A stretch of DNA of 64,000 nt from Corinectria fuckeliana. Taxonomy: Eukaryota > Ascomycota > Sordariomycetes > Hypocreales > Nectriaceae. Below the pieces are notes generated by a model. The model was not told where the DNA came from and searched no databases. It saw only the letters and a list, made by a program, of their open reading frames with translations. Each line of letters starts with the position of its first letter. The stretch's first letter is position 1. Below, one piece after another: positions 1 to 12,300 of the stretch. The position numbers and the translations under genes were made by a program. The DNA lies in the NCBI GenBank assembly GCA_019137255.1, contig WPDH01000070.1, forward strand, positions 32,983-96,982. The letters are read 5' to 3'.

Positions 1-3000
1 CCCCAGGAAAGCTGTATGTGCCGCTCCTCTATACTCGTTGCTCCTGCTCATCATCACAGCATGACGTTGCCAAGTCAGGCTATCTCACCAAGAGTGGAAA
101 GCGAAATCCCAAATACAACCGCTACTGGTTCCGCCTCAAGGGCGACGTCCTGTCCTACTACCGTGATTCCACCAGTCAGTACTTCCCATTCGGCCAGATC
201 GATCTTCGGTACGGCATTTCGGCAAGCATTGTCGAAAAGGACAAGGAAGGACTGCACTTTTCCGTCGAGACCCATTACCGAACATACAACTTCAAGGCCG
301 ACAGTGCTCCGAGTGCAAAGGAGTGGGTCAAGAGCTTGCAGAGAGTCATCTTCCGGAGCCACAACGCCGGAGACAGCGTCAAGATTTCGCTGCCGATTGA
401 GAATGTCATCGACATTGAGGATACCCAAATGATCCAGTTTGCGGAGACGTGCAAGATACGTGTCATCGACAACGATGAGACGTATGCCATCGACGAGGTA
501 TGTTGCCGCGACAGTGACTCTAACTGTGACTAACGGTTACAGTACTTTTTTTCCTTTTTTAGCTTCGGCAAGGAGGCCATCAATGTCCTCCGAATCCTCA
601 TCGAGGATGCCTCTTCTAGGAGCCGTTCTGAGGACAAGGTGCTTGGGAAACAAAAGGCTTCTTCGATGCCGCCTTCAAGGCAATCCCCGCCAACTTCTGC
701 CAGACACAGCATCCACATGGACAAGATCCGCACCGGAAGAGCACCGGGTCAGGTCAAAGCGACTCTCTCTCCCATGTCCCCGCACTCGCCTGGCTTGAGT
801 CCCCGGGTTAGTTCCGACGTGCCTTATCGGTCCAGCCTCGATGCATTCAGGCAGCTCGGACGCAAGAGTCTTGATCTATCAGGACTAATCAGAGAACAAA
901 GCCCAAGGAGGAGCTTCAGTGGAGTACGCCGTCACCGAGATGGCAACCAGACTCCAAAACGAGAGCAAGACTCTGCGGACTCGTTTGTTCAGTCATCCAT
1001 CGAGGACCCGAGCGTGTCAAATCTCGCCTCCTCCTCCAACGAAGATCCCTCGGCCAGTCAGATCCTAAGAGGGAGCGAGGTCTTCCACAGCCCGACGATG
1101 CGGAGGTCGGCTTCAGCTAGCGGGGCGGCAGAATTAACAGGAAGAAGGCAGACACCCCGAAACTCGAGCTCGCACTTTGTCCCTCACCACGTGCAACACG
1201 CTGCCACGACGGGGTCCTCGCACAGCGTTCCAGCCGACAGTCCAGATCACCCTCCTGGAACTCCCACCTTGCAGAGCATCACAAAGATTAGCGCCTTCCC
1301 CTTGCAGCGGGCGGGCGCATTTGCCGAGTATCTGACCAAGACCAGCGCGCGCATGGGTTCCCTGTTCGCCACAGAGTCGATGGGATACGTGGAAAAGGTG
1401 TCGGGCATGTGGAAGGGTGGCCACAGGCACTACGATGAGCCTGCAGGACTCCGAACCGATGACGAAGATCTCGAAGAGGACGCCGATGGCAAGGTCCAAA
1501 TCTCCATGGATCGCTTCCGCGCTCACTTTGCCCTGCCGGATACGGAGAAGCTGCAGGCCACGTACTTTGGCTACATCCTGCGCGTTCTGCCCTTGTACGG
1601 AAAGTTTTACATCAGCGACCGTTCATTCTGCTTCCGAAGTCTGCTCCCGGGGACGAGGACCAAGCTCATCCTCCCTCTCAAGGACATTGAGACGGTCCAC
1701 AAGGAGAAGGGCTTTAGGTTTGGCTATTCTGGTCTTGTGGTGGTGATTCGAGGGCATGAAGAGCTATTCTTCGAATTCAGTCAGAATGAGATCCGCGATG
1801 ACTGCGCAATCACGCTCTTGCAGGGCTTGGAGACGGCCAAGTTCCTCGACAAGTCCGGCCTACTCGACCAGGAGGCGCAGGAGGAAGAGGACTGCGCCAT
1901 TGCAGAACGGGATGCATTAAAGTCGGCGCGACAGGACGGGTTTGCAAACCACGAGCTGGAGCTTCCGCACCACACTTCAGGGGTTTCCAACGCGCCAACC
2001 ATCCTGTTCGACGACCCAAACAGCACCTCGCTGGCATACAAGCCGCAGTCCTCGATGAGGATTACCTGCCTCACGATCGGCTCGAGAGGGGACGTGCAGC
2101 CGTACATTGCGCTGTGCAAGGGCCTCCTCGCCGAGGGCCATAAGCCACGCATTGCGACCCATGGCGAGTTCCAGGAGTGGATCGAGTCCCACGGCATCGA
2201 GTTCGCCCGGGTCGAGGGCGATCCGGCCGAGCTGATGCGGCTGTGCATCGAGAATGGCACGTTCACCTGGGCCTTCCTACGCGAAGCAAACTCGACGTTC
2301 CGAGGATGGCTGGACGATCTGCTCGACTCATCGTTCAAGGCTTGCGAGGGGTCTGAGCTGCTCATCGAGTCTCCGTCGGCGATGGCCGGCATTCACATTG
2401 CGGAGAAGCTGGGCATCCCCTACTTCCGAGCGTTCACGATGCCATGGACGAGGACCCGAGCGTACCCCCACGCCTTCATCATGCCGGAGCACAAGATGGG
2501 AGGTGCCTACAACTACATGACATATGTCATGTTTGACAACATCTTCTGGAAGGCCACGGCGTACCAAGTCAACCGATGGCGAAACAAAACCCTGGGGCTC
2601 CCCAACACAAACCTAGAAAAGATGCAGCCCAACAAGGTCCCGTTCTTGTACAACTTCAGCCCCAGTGTGGTTGCGCCGCCCCTGGACTTTTCGGACTGGA
2701 TCAGAGTCACCGGGTACTGGTTCCTGGACGAAGGAGGTGTGTGGGAGCCGCCCAAGGAGCTCCAGGACTTCATCACCAAGGCGAGAGCAGATGGCAAAAA
2801 GCTGGTATACGTCGGGTTCGGGTCCATCATCGTCAACGACCCCGCCAAGATGACGCAGGAAGTCATCGACGCGGTGCAGAAAGCCGACGTTCGATGCATC
2901 CTCTCCAAAGGCTGGTCTGACCGAATCTCTTCCAAGGAGGATCCCTCAAAGCCACGAGCCGAGGAGCCAGAGATGCCAGCGGACATCCACGTCATCAAGT

Positions 3001-3593
3001 CAGCGCCGCACGACTGGCTGTTCCGTCAGATTGACGCAGCCGCTCACCACGGTGGTTCAGGTACCACGGGTGCCAGCTTGCGGGCGGGAATCCCGACCAT
3101 CATCCGGCCCTTCTTTGGTGACCAGTTCTTCTTTGCAAGCAGAGTTGAGGACCTGGGCGTCGGCGTCTGGGTCAAGAAGTGGGGAACCAACAGCTTCGGG
3201 CGAGCGCTGTGGGAAGTGACTCGGAACGAGCGAATGATCGTCAAGGCGCGGGTCCTTGGCGAGCAGATCCGCAGTGTAAGTGCTTCTTTGCTTCTTGGGA
3301 CGACTTTTGCTAACGTCTGACAGGAAACGGGCGTCGACACGGCGATCCAGTGCATCTACCGGGATCTAGAGTACGCAAAGAGCTTGATCAAGCGCAAGGC
3401 CGGCAAGAACGCTCAGACGGATCCGGCCGAGGACGACGAGACGGAGGAGAGCTGGACGTTTGTCGGGAGCGACGAGCCGGACCCGGACCACGTCACCAAG
3501 AAGCTGAGTGACGGGCTGAGGAACCCAGGCGTGGGCAGCGAGAAGTCTCTGGGAAGCCAGGAGATGACGAGCCCGGCAGAGGCTATACAGTGA
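1..3593 (+). CDS. ATG26: Sterol 3-beta-glucosyltransferase, 3' part (5' end lies outside the window)
   Basis: Transfers glucose from UDP-glucose to the 3-hydroxyl of membrane sterols. In several fungi the family is linked to autophagy of peroxisomes. Proposed exons are <2-13, 60-497, 543-3275 and 3324-3593; the introns are 46, 45 and 48 bp, and the 45-bp one contains a GACTAAC branch site. Joining 497 to 543 gives DE/YFFSFFSFGKEA, a join typical of the family. The visible part (about 1150 aa) starts just before a PH domain (KSGYLTKSGKRNPKYNRYW), followed by a Ser-rich linker, a GRAM domain (about nt 1510-1830) and a GT-B catalytic domain opening with CLTIGSRGDVQPYIAL. The sugar-donor loop near nt 3035 reads AAAHHGGSGTTGASLRAG. 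The first GRAM domain and N-terminus are missing because the window starts there. The first 13 bases are assigned by phase only. Family assignment is firm. Confidence 0.93.
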
Positions 3594-4078
3594 GAAGCCC
3601 AGACCGGAGAGGATTGGTGATCTGTCACCATTTGGATTTAATGTAGGAGTCTGGTCGGTTGGATGGGTCATTTGAATGGCTGGTACTGCAAAGGTTGGGC
3701 AATGTACAAGGCTAGGACATAGAGCTACCACGCTAGAGTCACGATAGAGAATGCATTTCAGAGCCCAGCCTGGATTCGAGTTTTGATCCCGAGTAAGAGA
3801 CGAGGTTTGAAGACATCTGAATGCAGTAGTCTCCGGTTGTACCCCGGCCCCCGGCGTTTGGCGTCTGTGCTCCACCACCCCACCTCCTTGCCTTATGTAA
3901 TCCGGAAGCCGGTTGTGGCCATTGGGGATGGAAATCAGTCCAACCGCCATCTTCCCAAAACAATCACCTCACGATACTCCGAACTGAACCGAACGATTGC
4001 GGAGGGTCCCCACGAACGAGCGAGCGAGCGAGGCAATTGACCTCCCCGGAACGACTACCCGAGACGACTCTGCCCATC
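3594..4078. other. Intergenic, ATG26 3' flank and NDUFA13 5' flank
   Basis: 485 bp. The right end has a short CGAG-type repeat (gcgagcgagcgagg, around 4020-4033) in the presumed 5' UTR of the next gene. No other feature was seen. Confidence 0.6.
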
Positions 4079-4553
4079 ATGAGCCAGGACATGCCCCCTC
4101 GGGGCGGGTACGAGCCCGTCCAGTACAAGGTGCGTTGGAGCGGGTTGGCTCCATTGTGACGAGCTGGGCTTCCATATTCAAAGGGGGGGGAAGGAACCAG
4201 CCCGAAGCTGACCGTCACCAGCGCAACCTTCCCGCCCGGGGTTTCCGCCCCGGCATCCTCCTGCTCGGCATGGGCGCCGTCATGGGCTACGGCTGGTACC
4301 GGCTAGTCGGCGGCATGCGCGAGGCCAAGTACGTCGTTCTCCCCCTTGGCCAAACAGCGCAACAACCCACCACTGACCGTCTCTTTTCCAACCCAGCGAA
4401 CTCGGCCGCGAGAAGATGTGGGCGCGCATCAGCCTGATCCCCCTGCTGCAGGCCGAGGAGGACCGCGACCAGGTCCGGCGGTACTGGGCCGACCAGAAGC
4501 GCGAGAAGGAGCTGCTGGGCGACAACGCCAAGGTCTACCACACTGACCGGTAA
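4079..4553 (+). CDS. NADH:ubiquinone oxidoreductase subunit NDUFA13 (GRIM-19 family)
   Basis: Accessory subunit of mitochondrial complex I in the inner membrane. Exons 4079-4129, 4222-4328 and 4397-4553 give 104 aa, a compact size for the family. The start MSQDMPPRGGYEPVQYKR is typical (P-P-x-G-G-Y). It is followed by one membrane segment (GILLLGMGAVMGYGWYRL) and a charged helix (LQAEEDRDQVRRYWADQKREKE) ending in VYHTDR. Introns are 92 and 68 bp. The phases close exactly: exon 2 ends in AA, and the first C of exon 3 completes Asn. It is one of three complex I-related genes in the window and converges on FCP1. Identification rests on the N-terminal motif, membrane segment and size together. 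Confidence 0.9.
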
Positions 4554-5159
4554 AGCCCCAAAGCCCCAAAGCCCCCCCCCCCCCTCTTCCGGTCGTCTTT
4601 TTGGCCCTGTCTGTATGCTGATTGGTTGCGTTCGTGGTAGATTCGTGAAACCGACCTTTGCCGTGGCGCCTCCCCCCACGACCAACTAGACAAGGGGAAA
4701 GAAAAGCGGGTGGATGGACGGACGGAGACGAGAGAATCAGGTTTCTCTTTGTATATATGTTGCTTGACGCCTGGTGGCTGTGCCGGACACCAGAGTGGAA
4801 GAGAAAGGATTACAGCAGCCTGATGGTTTTTGGAGTGCGTGCCAGAGACGGCTAACACGATGTGAACAGTACGAGTTGACACAGAAATGCCTTCCAACAC
4901 CAAAACTGCTCACACAGGACATCATCTGACAGCTCCTTGGCCAGCTGCTCACCCCCACCGTTCGCCTTCCGGTCATCAAGCCTACGAATGACATTGTACA
5001 TGCATCATTCATCAATTTACTCAATATACATCACAGCATGCCGCCAAAAGCTGCATTGTATAGTAAACACATTGTTTCCATCCCTTCCTTCCGGGGGGTA
5101 TACTACATACATACACAAAACTCCGCCTACACTTCTAAACACCTCGGATATGTTCAACA
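4554..5159. other. Intergenic between convergent NDUFA13 and FCP1
   Basis: 606 bp of 3' flanks. There is a repeated AAAGCCCC stretch running into a C-run near 4554-4584 and AT-rich sequence with ATACATACAC near 5100. Nothing coding was recognised. Confidence 0.5.
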
Positions 5160-7478
5160 TCAATCACCCGCAGCCTCCAGCTCGGCTAGTAGCTCTCGCT
5201 CCAGATCGTCATCAAAGTCGTCTTGAGTGTCTTGGTTGTCCTCGACGACCACCAATCGTAACCTGTCGTCACCCTCGGTCCCTTCGTCTCCGGTAGGGCC
5301 CGGCGTCGGGAGACTGGCGCCCTCCTCGTCGGCGTCGTCGCCGTTTGGAGTCCGTACAGCCCGCAGGGTCGAGGCACCCCGGCTCCGTGCCACCCGTTGC
5401 TTCTTGGCCAAGACACTCTCGCCTGTGATGCTAGACGTGCCGTCATCGTCGGACTCGTCGTCAACTCGTGATTTTCGCTTGGTTCCCTGCTTCGGGTCCT
5501 CCACTTCGCTGTCTTCCGAGTCCGAGTTGGCCACGCTAGCAAACATCTCCGAGTCATCGTCGTCGTCGAGGCCGAGAAGTTCCTGCAAGTCTTTGTCGGC
5601 CGTATCCCAGTCAAAGTCCTTGAGGTCCTTCGTTTCTACCTCGTCTTCCTCCTCCTCCGACGCCACCTCTGTGGTGTCGTCGCTCTTCTCTCGGTCCGCG
5701 TCGAGAATGTCCAGAAAGTAGGGTCGCTCGTCCAGCCGCCGCCATTGGCTTAGACAGTCGATGAGCCAGTTCTGGTTGACGATCTTGATGCTTGAAATCT
5801 TGGCCGCTTGCTGCACCTTCCTTGTCCGAGGCCGCGCCATGGCAACCACAAGATGCGTCACCCGCTTGGAGACGCCATCCAGGACTTGCGCACCAAAGCT
5901 TTGCGCCTGGATGCCAATGTCCGACTCCTCGACCTTGACTCCGAGTGGCACTAGGCCGGACAGGACAATCACTAGGCCGGACAGTACGTTCGCCTTGAGC
6001 TCGCCTAGGATGTCGCCCGCGTCTGGGACCATGGACAAATCTACTCCGTCGTCTACGGATGCTCTTCGTCGGGATTTGCTGTGGCCAGGTGGGTGTGTCG
6101 GTTCTGACTGTCTCCGCTCTGCACGTCTCTTGTCGTACATTTCGTAAAAGGCTGTGTGTATGTCGGTGAGATGGTCTTGCAGCGTGATAAGCTCCTCGTC
6201 GTCGTCCACCAGCAGGTTTCGGTGGTGGCTATGGGACAAGTTGCCGTTCTGGGAATCTTGTCCATCGTCCTCCTTGTCCAGCTCCTCCTGCATGTGTAAC
6301 AATGGCCGGTCGGTGAGCTGCTTCTCTAGAGTCTTCTCCTGCTCCTCCGTCTGGGTCTTCAAGCTCGCCGCGTCGTCTCCGCCGCTCATCTTGGCCAACT
6401 CGTCGAGCGGTGACGTCTTTGCCGGTCCGGCGACCGGCTTGGCAGCGACGGGTGCGACTGCTTTTGGCGGCGCGGGCACGATGTCTTGCCGCTTGGGGAG
6501 GAAACTCGAGTTGATGTCGCCGATTCCCTTGAAAAAGTCGTATGGCACCACTTTGATCAGATTCGGTCGGTTCATAGGCCACACATCGGCACGGTCGTCA
6601 ATAATAACAACCATGTCGGTGCTGACTGGGAATAGACGCTGGAGGCTCTTGGAGGTGATGCTGCCGTTCTCGTCACGGCTGATGACTCGGTTGCCAAACA
6701 GCTTCTTGTCGGGATCGACGATGCGAGCAATGTTGAGGGCGTACGCACGAGTGCCCATGGTGTAGACGTGCAACTCGTACATGCCGGAGACCTCCTCCAG
6801 GAACTCGGCCAAGCCAGGTCGCAGCTTGATGTAGTACGTGCAGCCTCTCGCCAGTCCTCGCGGGCCATCGTCGTTGAGCTGAAAGCTCTTGACGTCCTTG
6901 ACGGCGGCGTGGTTGGGATTTGAAGGGTCGCGCTGCCACTCGCCAATGGTGGGCTCGATGCACGCGTGGATAATGGTCTGGTCTAGGTCGACGACAAGGC
7001 TCAGCTTGCGCTGGCGCAGGAGGCGCTTCTGCGTATCGTGCTCGGCCTTGGTGGCTACGCTCTCGCTGACCATCAGACCGGTCTGGTCGTGCGTCATGTT
7101 GATCATGGCACGGTCAGTGTCGCGCTCCTCGCTGGCCCAGTTGGTCTCGGTCATGTCGGCGCCGCAGAGACTGCACAAGCCTTGGATCTGGACCTCGTGG
7201 CCGCAAGACTCCTCGACAAGCATGCAGGGTCCGTCGGCGCCGATGACCATGCCCTCCTTGACGCGCCATTCCTTGAGGATGCCCTCGGCAGGGCTATCAA
7301 ACTCGGTGTAGGTTGTCTCATCGTTCCACGTATCGTCGCCGGTCTTGCGCCTCCAGGTGAATTTGTACTCGATGATGCTCTCCTGCTTTTTGATGGTGTC
7401 GCCGGGGGATTTCAGGAGTTTAGTGATTGTGATGGGATAGTGCAGGCGCGAGCCTAGCGGCACGACCTTGTCGTACAT
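5160..7478 (-). CDS. FCP1: RNA polymerase II C-terminal domain phosphatase
   Basis: Dephosphorylates the heptad-repeat tail of RNA polymerase II so that the enzyme can be recycled; nuclear. It is an intronless 772-aa frame starting MYDKVVPLGSRLHYPITITK. The N-terminus resembles a biotinyl-like fold (residues 1-90) and is followed by a Cys pair region (C101, C104). The FCPH catalytic domain has the DxDxT signature DLDQT at 164-168 and a later IIDDR acidic pair. A BRCT domain lies at about 535-635 (NQNWLIDCLSQWRRLDERPYFL near its end). The C-terminus is very acidic (ETKDLKDFDWDTADKDL onward), as expected for the TFIIF/TFIIB-contact region. A 15-bp stretch is duplicated inside the BRCT domain (see findings). 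The assignment is secure. Confidence 0.95.
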   Translation of the reverse strand: MYDKVVPLGSRLHYPITITKLLKSPGDTIKKQESIIEYKFTWRRKTGDDTWNDETTYTEFDSPAEGILKEWRVKEGMVIGADGPCMLVEESCGHEVQIQGLCSLCGADMTETNWASEERDTDRAMINMTHDQTGLMVSESVATKAEHDTQKRLLRQRKLSLVVDLDQTIIHACIEPTIGEWQRDPSNPNHAAVKDVKSFQLNDDGPRGLARGCTYYIKLRPGLAEFLEEVSGMYELHVYTMGTRAYALNIARIVDPDKKLFGNRVISRDENGSITSKSLQRLFPVSTDMVVIIDDRADVWPMNRPNLIKVVPYDFFKGIGDINSSFLPKRQDIVPAPPKAVAPVAAKPVAGPAKTSPLDELAKMSGGDDAASLKTQTEEQEKTLEKQLTDRPLLHMQEELDKEDDGQDSQNGNLSHSHHRNLLVDDDEELITLQDHLTDIHTAFYEMYDKRRAERRQSEPTHPPGHSKSRRRASVDDGVDLSMVPDAGDILGELKANVLSGLVIVLSGLVPLGVKVEESDIGIQAQSFGAQVLDGVSKRVTHLVVAMARPRTRKVQQAAKISSIKIVNQNWLIDCLSQWRRLDERPYFLDILDADREKSDDTTEVASEEEEDEVETKDLKDFDWDTADKDLQELLGLDDDDDSEMFASVANSDSEDSEVEDPKQGTKRKSRVDDESDDDGTSSITGESVLAKKQRVARSRGASTLRAVRTPNGDDADEEGASLPTPGPTGDEGTEGDDRLRLVVVEDNQDTQDDFDDDLERELLAELEAAGD

Positions 7479-9385
7479 GGCTGGGCGTCCCGTCCGTTGT
7501 CAAGTCGCGATTGAGTATGCGTTTCGGGTGTGAAGTCTGAGGAATGTGTCAGTACGCGTGAAGTTCTCTTTGGAGTTGAACCAATTGATCATGCAGCAGC
7601 AGGCAGAAGTCCGACAAGGTGCATATCACGTGTCGCAACTCAAGGCGCGTCAGCCACGTACCTAGAGAGGTGCCCTCTGTCTAATCCTTCGCAGCGCCGA
7701 CACTCTAACCAAGCCCATGGCCTCCCAGCAAGGGGCAAGACGATGCGATTGGCGAGCCAGAGGCAAAGGATTGTGGACGAGAAGGGCGCGTGGCGGTAGC
7801 TGCAGCGAAGCGGTGATTGTATGCGTCGCGATGTCGCAGATGCTTCAACGTGATCGAAGGGCAAAAGCGTGCGTCGTTTTGTCGCGTCGAGAGGAAGCCC
7901 GGGTGGTGATGTCTGGGAAAGGCTCACGCTCACGCTCGCTCACGGGCGCGGGAGTGACGCAGTTGACACACGGACGCAGGCAGCAGGAAGCTCAGCAAGC
8001 TCGGCTTTAAGTGGCTCCTGCCGTCGCACCTGCCCTTGCCACAAGCGGACCCGGATTGGAGGTCACGTGGGGGTCTATCGGAGATGCGCTGGAATGCTAA
8101 TCCGCAGTACCTTAGTGTTGCGCGGCACGTGGCCCGTCCACACGATGCGGTGGTGCTTTTGCGGGTTCGACGTGGATCGATCGGTGAGGATGTGAGATTG
8201 GGTTACCCTGGCCGGAAAACCGCAGGGAAGGGCGATGGGCGATATTGATAAAGAGAAGGCAAAGGAGTCTGGGTGGACGGTGCCAATAGAATTGCCAGGA
8301 TGGAGGGGTTCGTACCGTCGCACGGAGGGCGGGGTGGGTTTCAGACAAGAATATCTAGGACATGTGAGTCGCCAGCCAAAGAGGAGAGGAACCGCGGGGA
8401 GATAAATGGAAGAAAAATAGTGATTTTATAAGCAGTTCGGAAAAATAAAAATAAAAGGTTAGAACGGGTGTCCGTAGAGCAAGACTACTTACTATGCGAG
8501 GTACAGCCAGGTCGGAAAAGGTACCTACATCACTGTACAGTGCAGTTCTTATCGTGTCCTATGATCTGCTCACAACTGCCGCGAAAATAGGTGGGAGGAC
8601 CCGCCCTTTTTGTACTTTTTGGGGTTAAGCCCACCACCACCTTGTTTCCCCCAGTCCGGGTCGTAGGCCTACCTGCCCACTGCGCTGTAACAGATCCGCC
8701 GCCCACCGGCCGCAGTGCCTCGTTCGTCATTGACAGGAAGAAGCCGCCCCTTGATTCGGTAAAGCCTCGGCGTTTCCAATTGATCGCGACCTTGATCCGT
8801 TCGGGATACATAGACTACACCCTTCTTTGTTCGACCACCGCCTCCATACGAGTCTATTCCTTTGTCTTCGCCTGTAGCCAGCTGACTCGCTCAGCATCCC
8901 CTTGGCCCTAGCTTGACAGCTTGCTGCGGGGCAGTTGCGGTCACGGTATCGAGAGTTGCGGAGTTGCGTGGCGTAACCACGCCATCTTGTGCCGAGCCTA
9001 CCCTAGATGTTTAGCCCGAAGAGACCACAGCTGTCAGAATAGAGCATGTAAAGAATAAACAAATGCATCTAGTAATGATCTGATGCATTATGTGTTGAAA
9101 ATGTTTCAAACTTAGCTCATAAACCTTGATCAACTCAATCACTCTGAGCCTGTGATAATATTCTTCAGCTTCTCCTGCTTGAGCTAGCAACAACACAAGT
9201 CACCCCCAGTACTCTTCGAGGTGGACCACATTAAATCAAAACGCACCACAACCAGCCCGTAAACTCATCGATCCATCTACATCTCATTGTCTCATCCTAC
9301 CATCACTCATGTCCGTGCCCAACCGATCCAAACTCCGTCGCTTCCTTGACGTATAATACACAACCTAGTCTAGAAAGTTGCCATC
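7479..9385. other. Intergenic, FCP1 promoter side and CND1 3' flank
   Basis: 1.9 kb. It contains a CACGTG E-box at 8064-8069 (586 bp upstream of the FCP1 start), a run of TCACGCTCACGC repeats near 7920-7945 and otherwise unstructured sequence. Open frames here have no recognisable protein character. Confidence 0.5.
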
Positions 9386-12300
9386 TCAAGCCGACGCCTG
9401 GATGACCCTGAAGCCTTCTGACACCAGCTTTGTTATCTCCTCGTTCTTGTGCTGCAGCAGTCCCAGAGCAAAGGCAACGTCGTTCCATTGTCGTTCCGTC
9501 TCGCACCGACCGAGTCGGGCCGCCAGCTTCTCGGCAAGCTGCTTCGCGTGTTTATCCTGTGCATGTTAGCTACTGTGCTTGTCGAGAGACGGACAACTCA
9601 CCTTTTCCACGAAGCCCAAGAGGAACCGCACAACTCTCCGGAAGCTCTCCTCGTCCATCTTGCCACCTGCACTGAGCAAGCTAAACATGTCCACAAAGTG
9701 GTTGTACACGGCATTGTCCTTGGTGCTGAGTTCGGTAAAGAACATTCTCGCCAGGTCTGCGATTCGTCGGTCTTCATCCTCCAGGCACTTGGCCATCTCG
9801 CCCAGTTGACCCTTGACCTTGACCTGTCCAGCCAAGATCAGGAACGTCAAGGTCATCAGACACGTTCGCTTGACGGATGCGTCATTGTCGGCGAGGCGGC
9901 GGTACAAAAAGTCCGTATTCTCGTCAATCAGGTGGTTGAAGCAGACGGCCATGTCGCCCAACGCAATGACAGCGTTGGACCGTACCGTGGCGTCGGGCGA
10001 CCGCTCCATGATGGTGATGAGAAGGGGAAGGTTGACCTCGCAGTACTCGGCCGACACACACATGAGCTTCGCCAGACACAGCGTTGCGGCGGCCTGGAGC
10101 CCCTTGTCGGCGTAGGTGGTGTTGTTGGCGCAGATTTCCGACACCAGAGGGCCAAACACGGCCAGCAACGAACTGGGGCCGTACAGGAGCTCTCGCTCTC
10201 GGATGTGTGCCATGGCTTCGGTAAAGTCGTCTTCGGTTGTCCCTCCGATGAGGTCCAACTCGTCGGCGTCTTCCTTGTCCTTGTCTGACTTGGAGGCTGC
10301 TTGCTTTTCCTTTTCCTGTTCCTGCTTTCTACGCTTAAAGTCGAGCTCACACAGCTCAAGATGCACAATCTGCTTGATGGCAACATGGCCGACAATGAAT
10401 AGGAGCTGCGAAAGGGCAATGGCGTTGTCCCGCTTCTTGGGCTTGTCACCCTGAGTCGCCGTCTGGTCGACGTCCATGCCGGCCTTGTCATCTCGGGAGA
10501 CCGGTCGGGAGGAAGGCCGGGACTGTGGCTGGCCAAAGACCTGGCGCGTCTTTCGCCGAATCATGTCCGAGCACAGCGTGTCGGGATGCTTGGAGACGGC
10601 ATATATAGCGCTGATGGCCTGTTCCGCCAATCCATACCACTCCTTGCCGTCCGAGGGCACCTCGGTAATGGCGGCCAGTCTCACCGACACGGCGTGGTCG
10701 TTGGGAAGATGAGAGAACTTGACCGGCGAATCCTTAGCTTGCCGACCAGTCGGGTTAATCCTCCTCAGAGCGATGCATGTGAACTTGGCCAACTGGAGGT
10801 CATCTCGCCCGTGGGATCCAAGACCAGTGCGGAGCATCGTCTCCATCTCACCGACTACAATCTCAGGGTTCGCCGTTGCCAGCATGCCCAGGATGATGAT
10901 GGCGCCTCGTCGCTGAGTCCGAGAAATCTCCCGCTTCTGCACGCCGTAGACTTGCCACAGCTTGGCGATGACCACCTCGGGGATCAGACCGCCCTTCATC
11001 ATGGTGGCCAGCAGCTGCTCCAGGGACGTGAGCTCCGCAGGTGTCGCACCAAAGGTCAGGCTGATCATGTTGCGAGCAATGTAGTTTGCCGCGTCGTTGG
11101 GGCTGAAGGAATCCGGGGCTTCGAAGAAGAGGCGCTTGTAGCTGTCAATCAAGTGCGTCTGCACGCCCTTGCCCTCGTCGCTGTTGCCCTTGGTCCAGAT
11201 CAGACGGAGCATGCGTCGGATGCCGACCTTGTTCTGTTCAATGTTGTAGGCATCACCGACCTCGAAGTAGTCGATGGCCTCGATGACCTCGCTCTTGTTC
11301 TTGGACCCCAAGAGCTGGCAAACCGTGCCGGTGGCATCGTGGAGAACGTCAATAAACTTGAGGGCCTCGTTGTAGTACCTCCTCGTGAGCGTGAGCTTCT
11401 CAATGGCCTCACTCGTAGCGGCTTGCTCCTGTGCAGTCTTGATAGCCTCCAGCTTTTCCTCGTCAGTCATGGGCTTCGGCTTCATGGGAGAGCCGATTTG
11501 CGTGGCCTCGTCTAGCAGCTCGTGGTCGACAGTGGTGTTGGCGTTCTCCCCACCGAAGCCTGGCATACCGGGCGGTGGCTTGAGTGCGTTTAGCTCCTCC
11601 TCGACCTTGTCCAGGCGGGCCTGCCACTCCTTTTTCGAGAGCTGCGCACCGTGCATGACGGTGAAGGGATGGGTTTTGATGAGAGTGCCGAGTAGCTTGA
11701 TGGCGTTTCGCCTGACATTGCTGCTCTTGTCCTCTAGACTTTGGCATGCAAGCTCGGCCGCCTTCTGACGCCGTTTGGGAAACTTTTGGTCAAGCTCGCA
11801 AAGCCTCATGTAGACTTGAAGCGTTCTGCACCTGCAGTACGGGTTGATATCGAGGAACCTCTCCTCCAGCACGTCGAAGAACGCGTTTAATTGAGACTTG
11901 TGGTTCTCACTGCGCTCGTCCTGCCTGCTAAGATGGGCAACCATGTTGCCACAGACTTCTATCAGAGCACACCTCAGGGTGTAAGACTGCAGCTGTTAGA
12001 TGCGGACCTTGACTCGGCTTGGATGGCTCACCTCGCTGTCCAATTGCTTCGCAAGCATTGTCATCTGCTTTATCACCAGGCGAGGCGCCAGCTCCGACAG
12101 CTTGGCAATAAACGACGAGACGGACTTGGGTCCTCGAGTATCGTTGGAGTTGAATTCCTTGTTGCTGATTTCTCGCAGCACCTCGTCGGCAAGTTGCGGA
12201 TAGTCGTATGTCTCTGCCAGAATGTGCAGAAACTCGGCCATGGGCTCCGAGAGGTGCTCGAAATAGGTGAGGTTCTGGATAATGTTGATTTGCGCGGCTG

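Noticed and set aside
75..428. Minus-strand open frame of 117 codons
   Set aside because: It is the shadow of the PH domain of ATG26 on the other strand.
8591..8911. Plus-strand open frame of 106 codons upstream of FCP1
   Set aside because: No domain, signal or splice context; composition is like the surrounding intergenic DNA.
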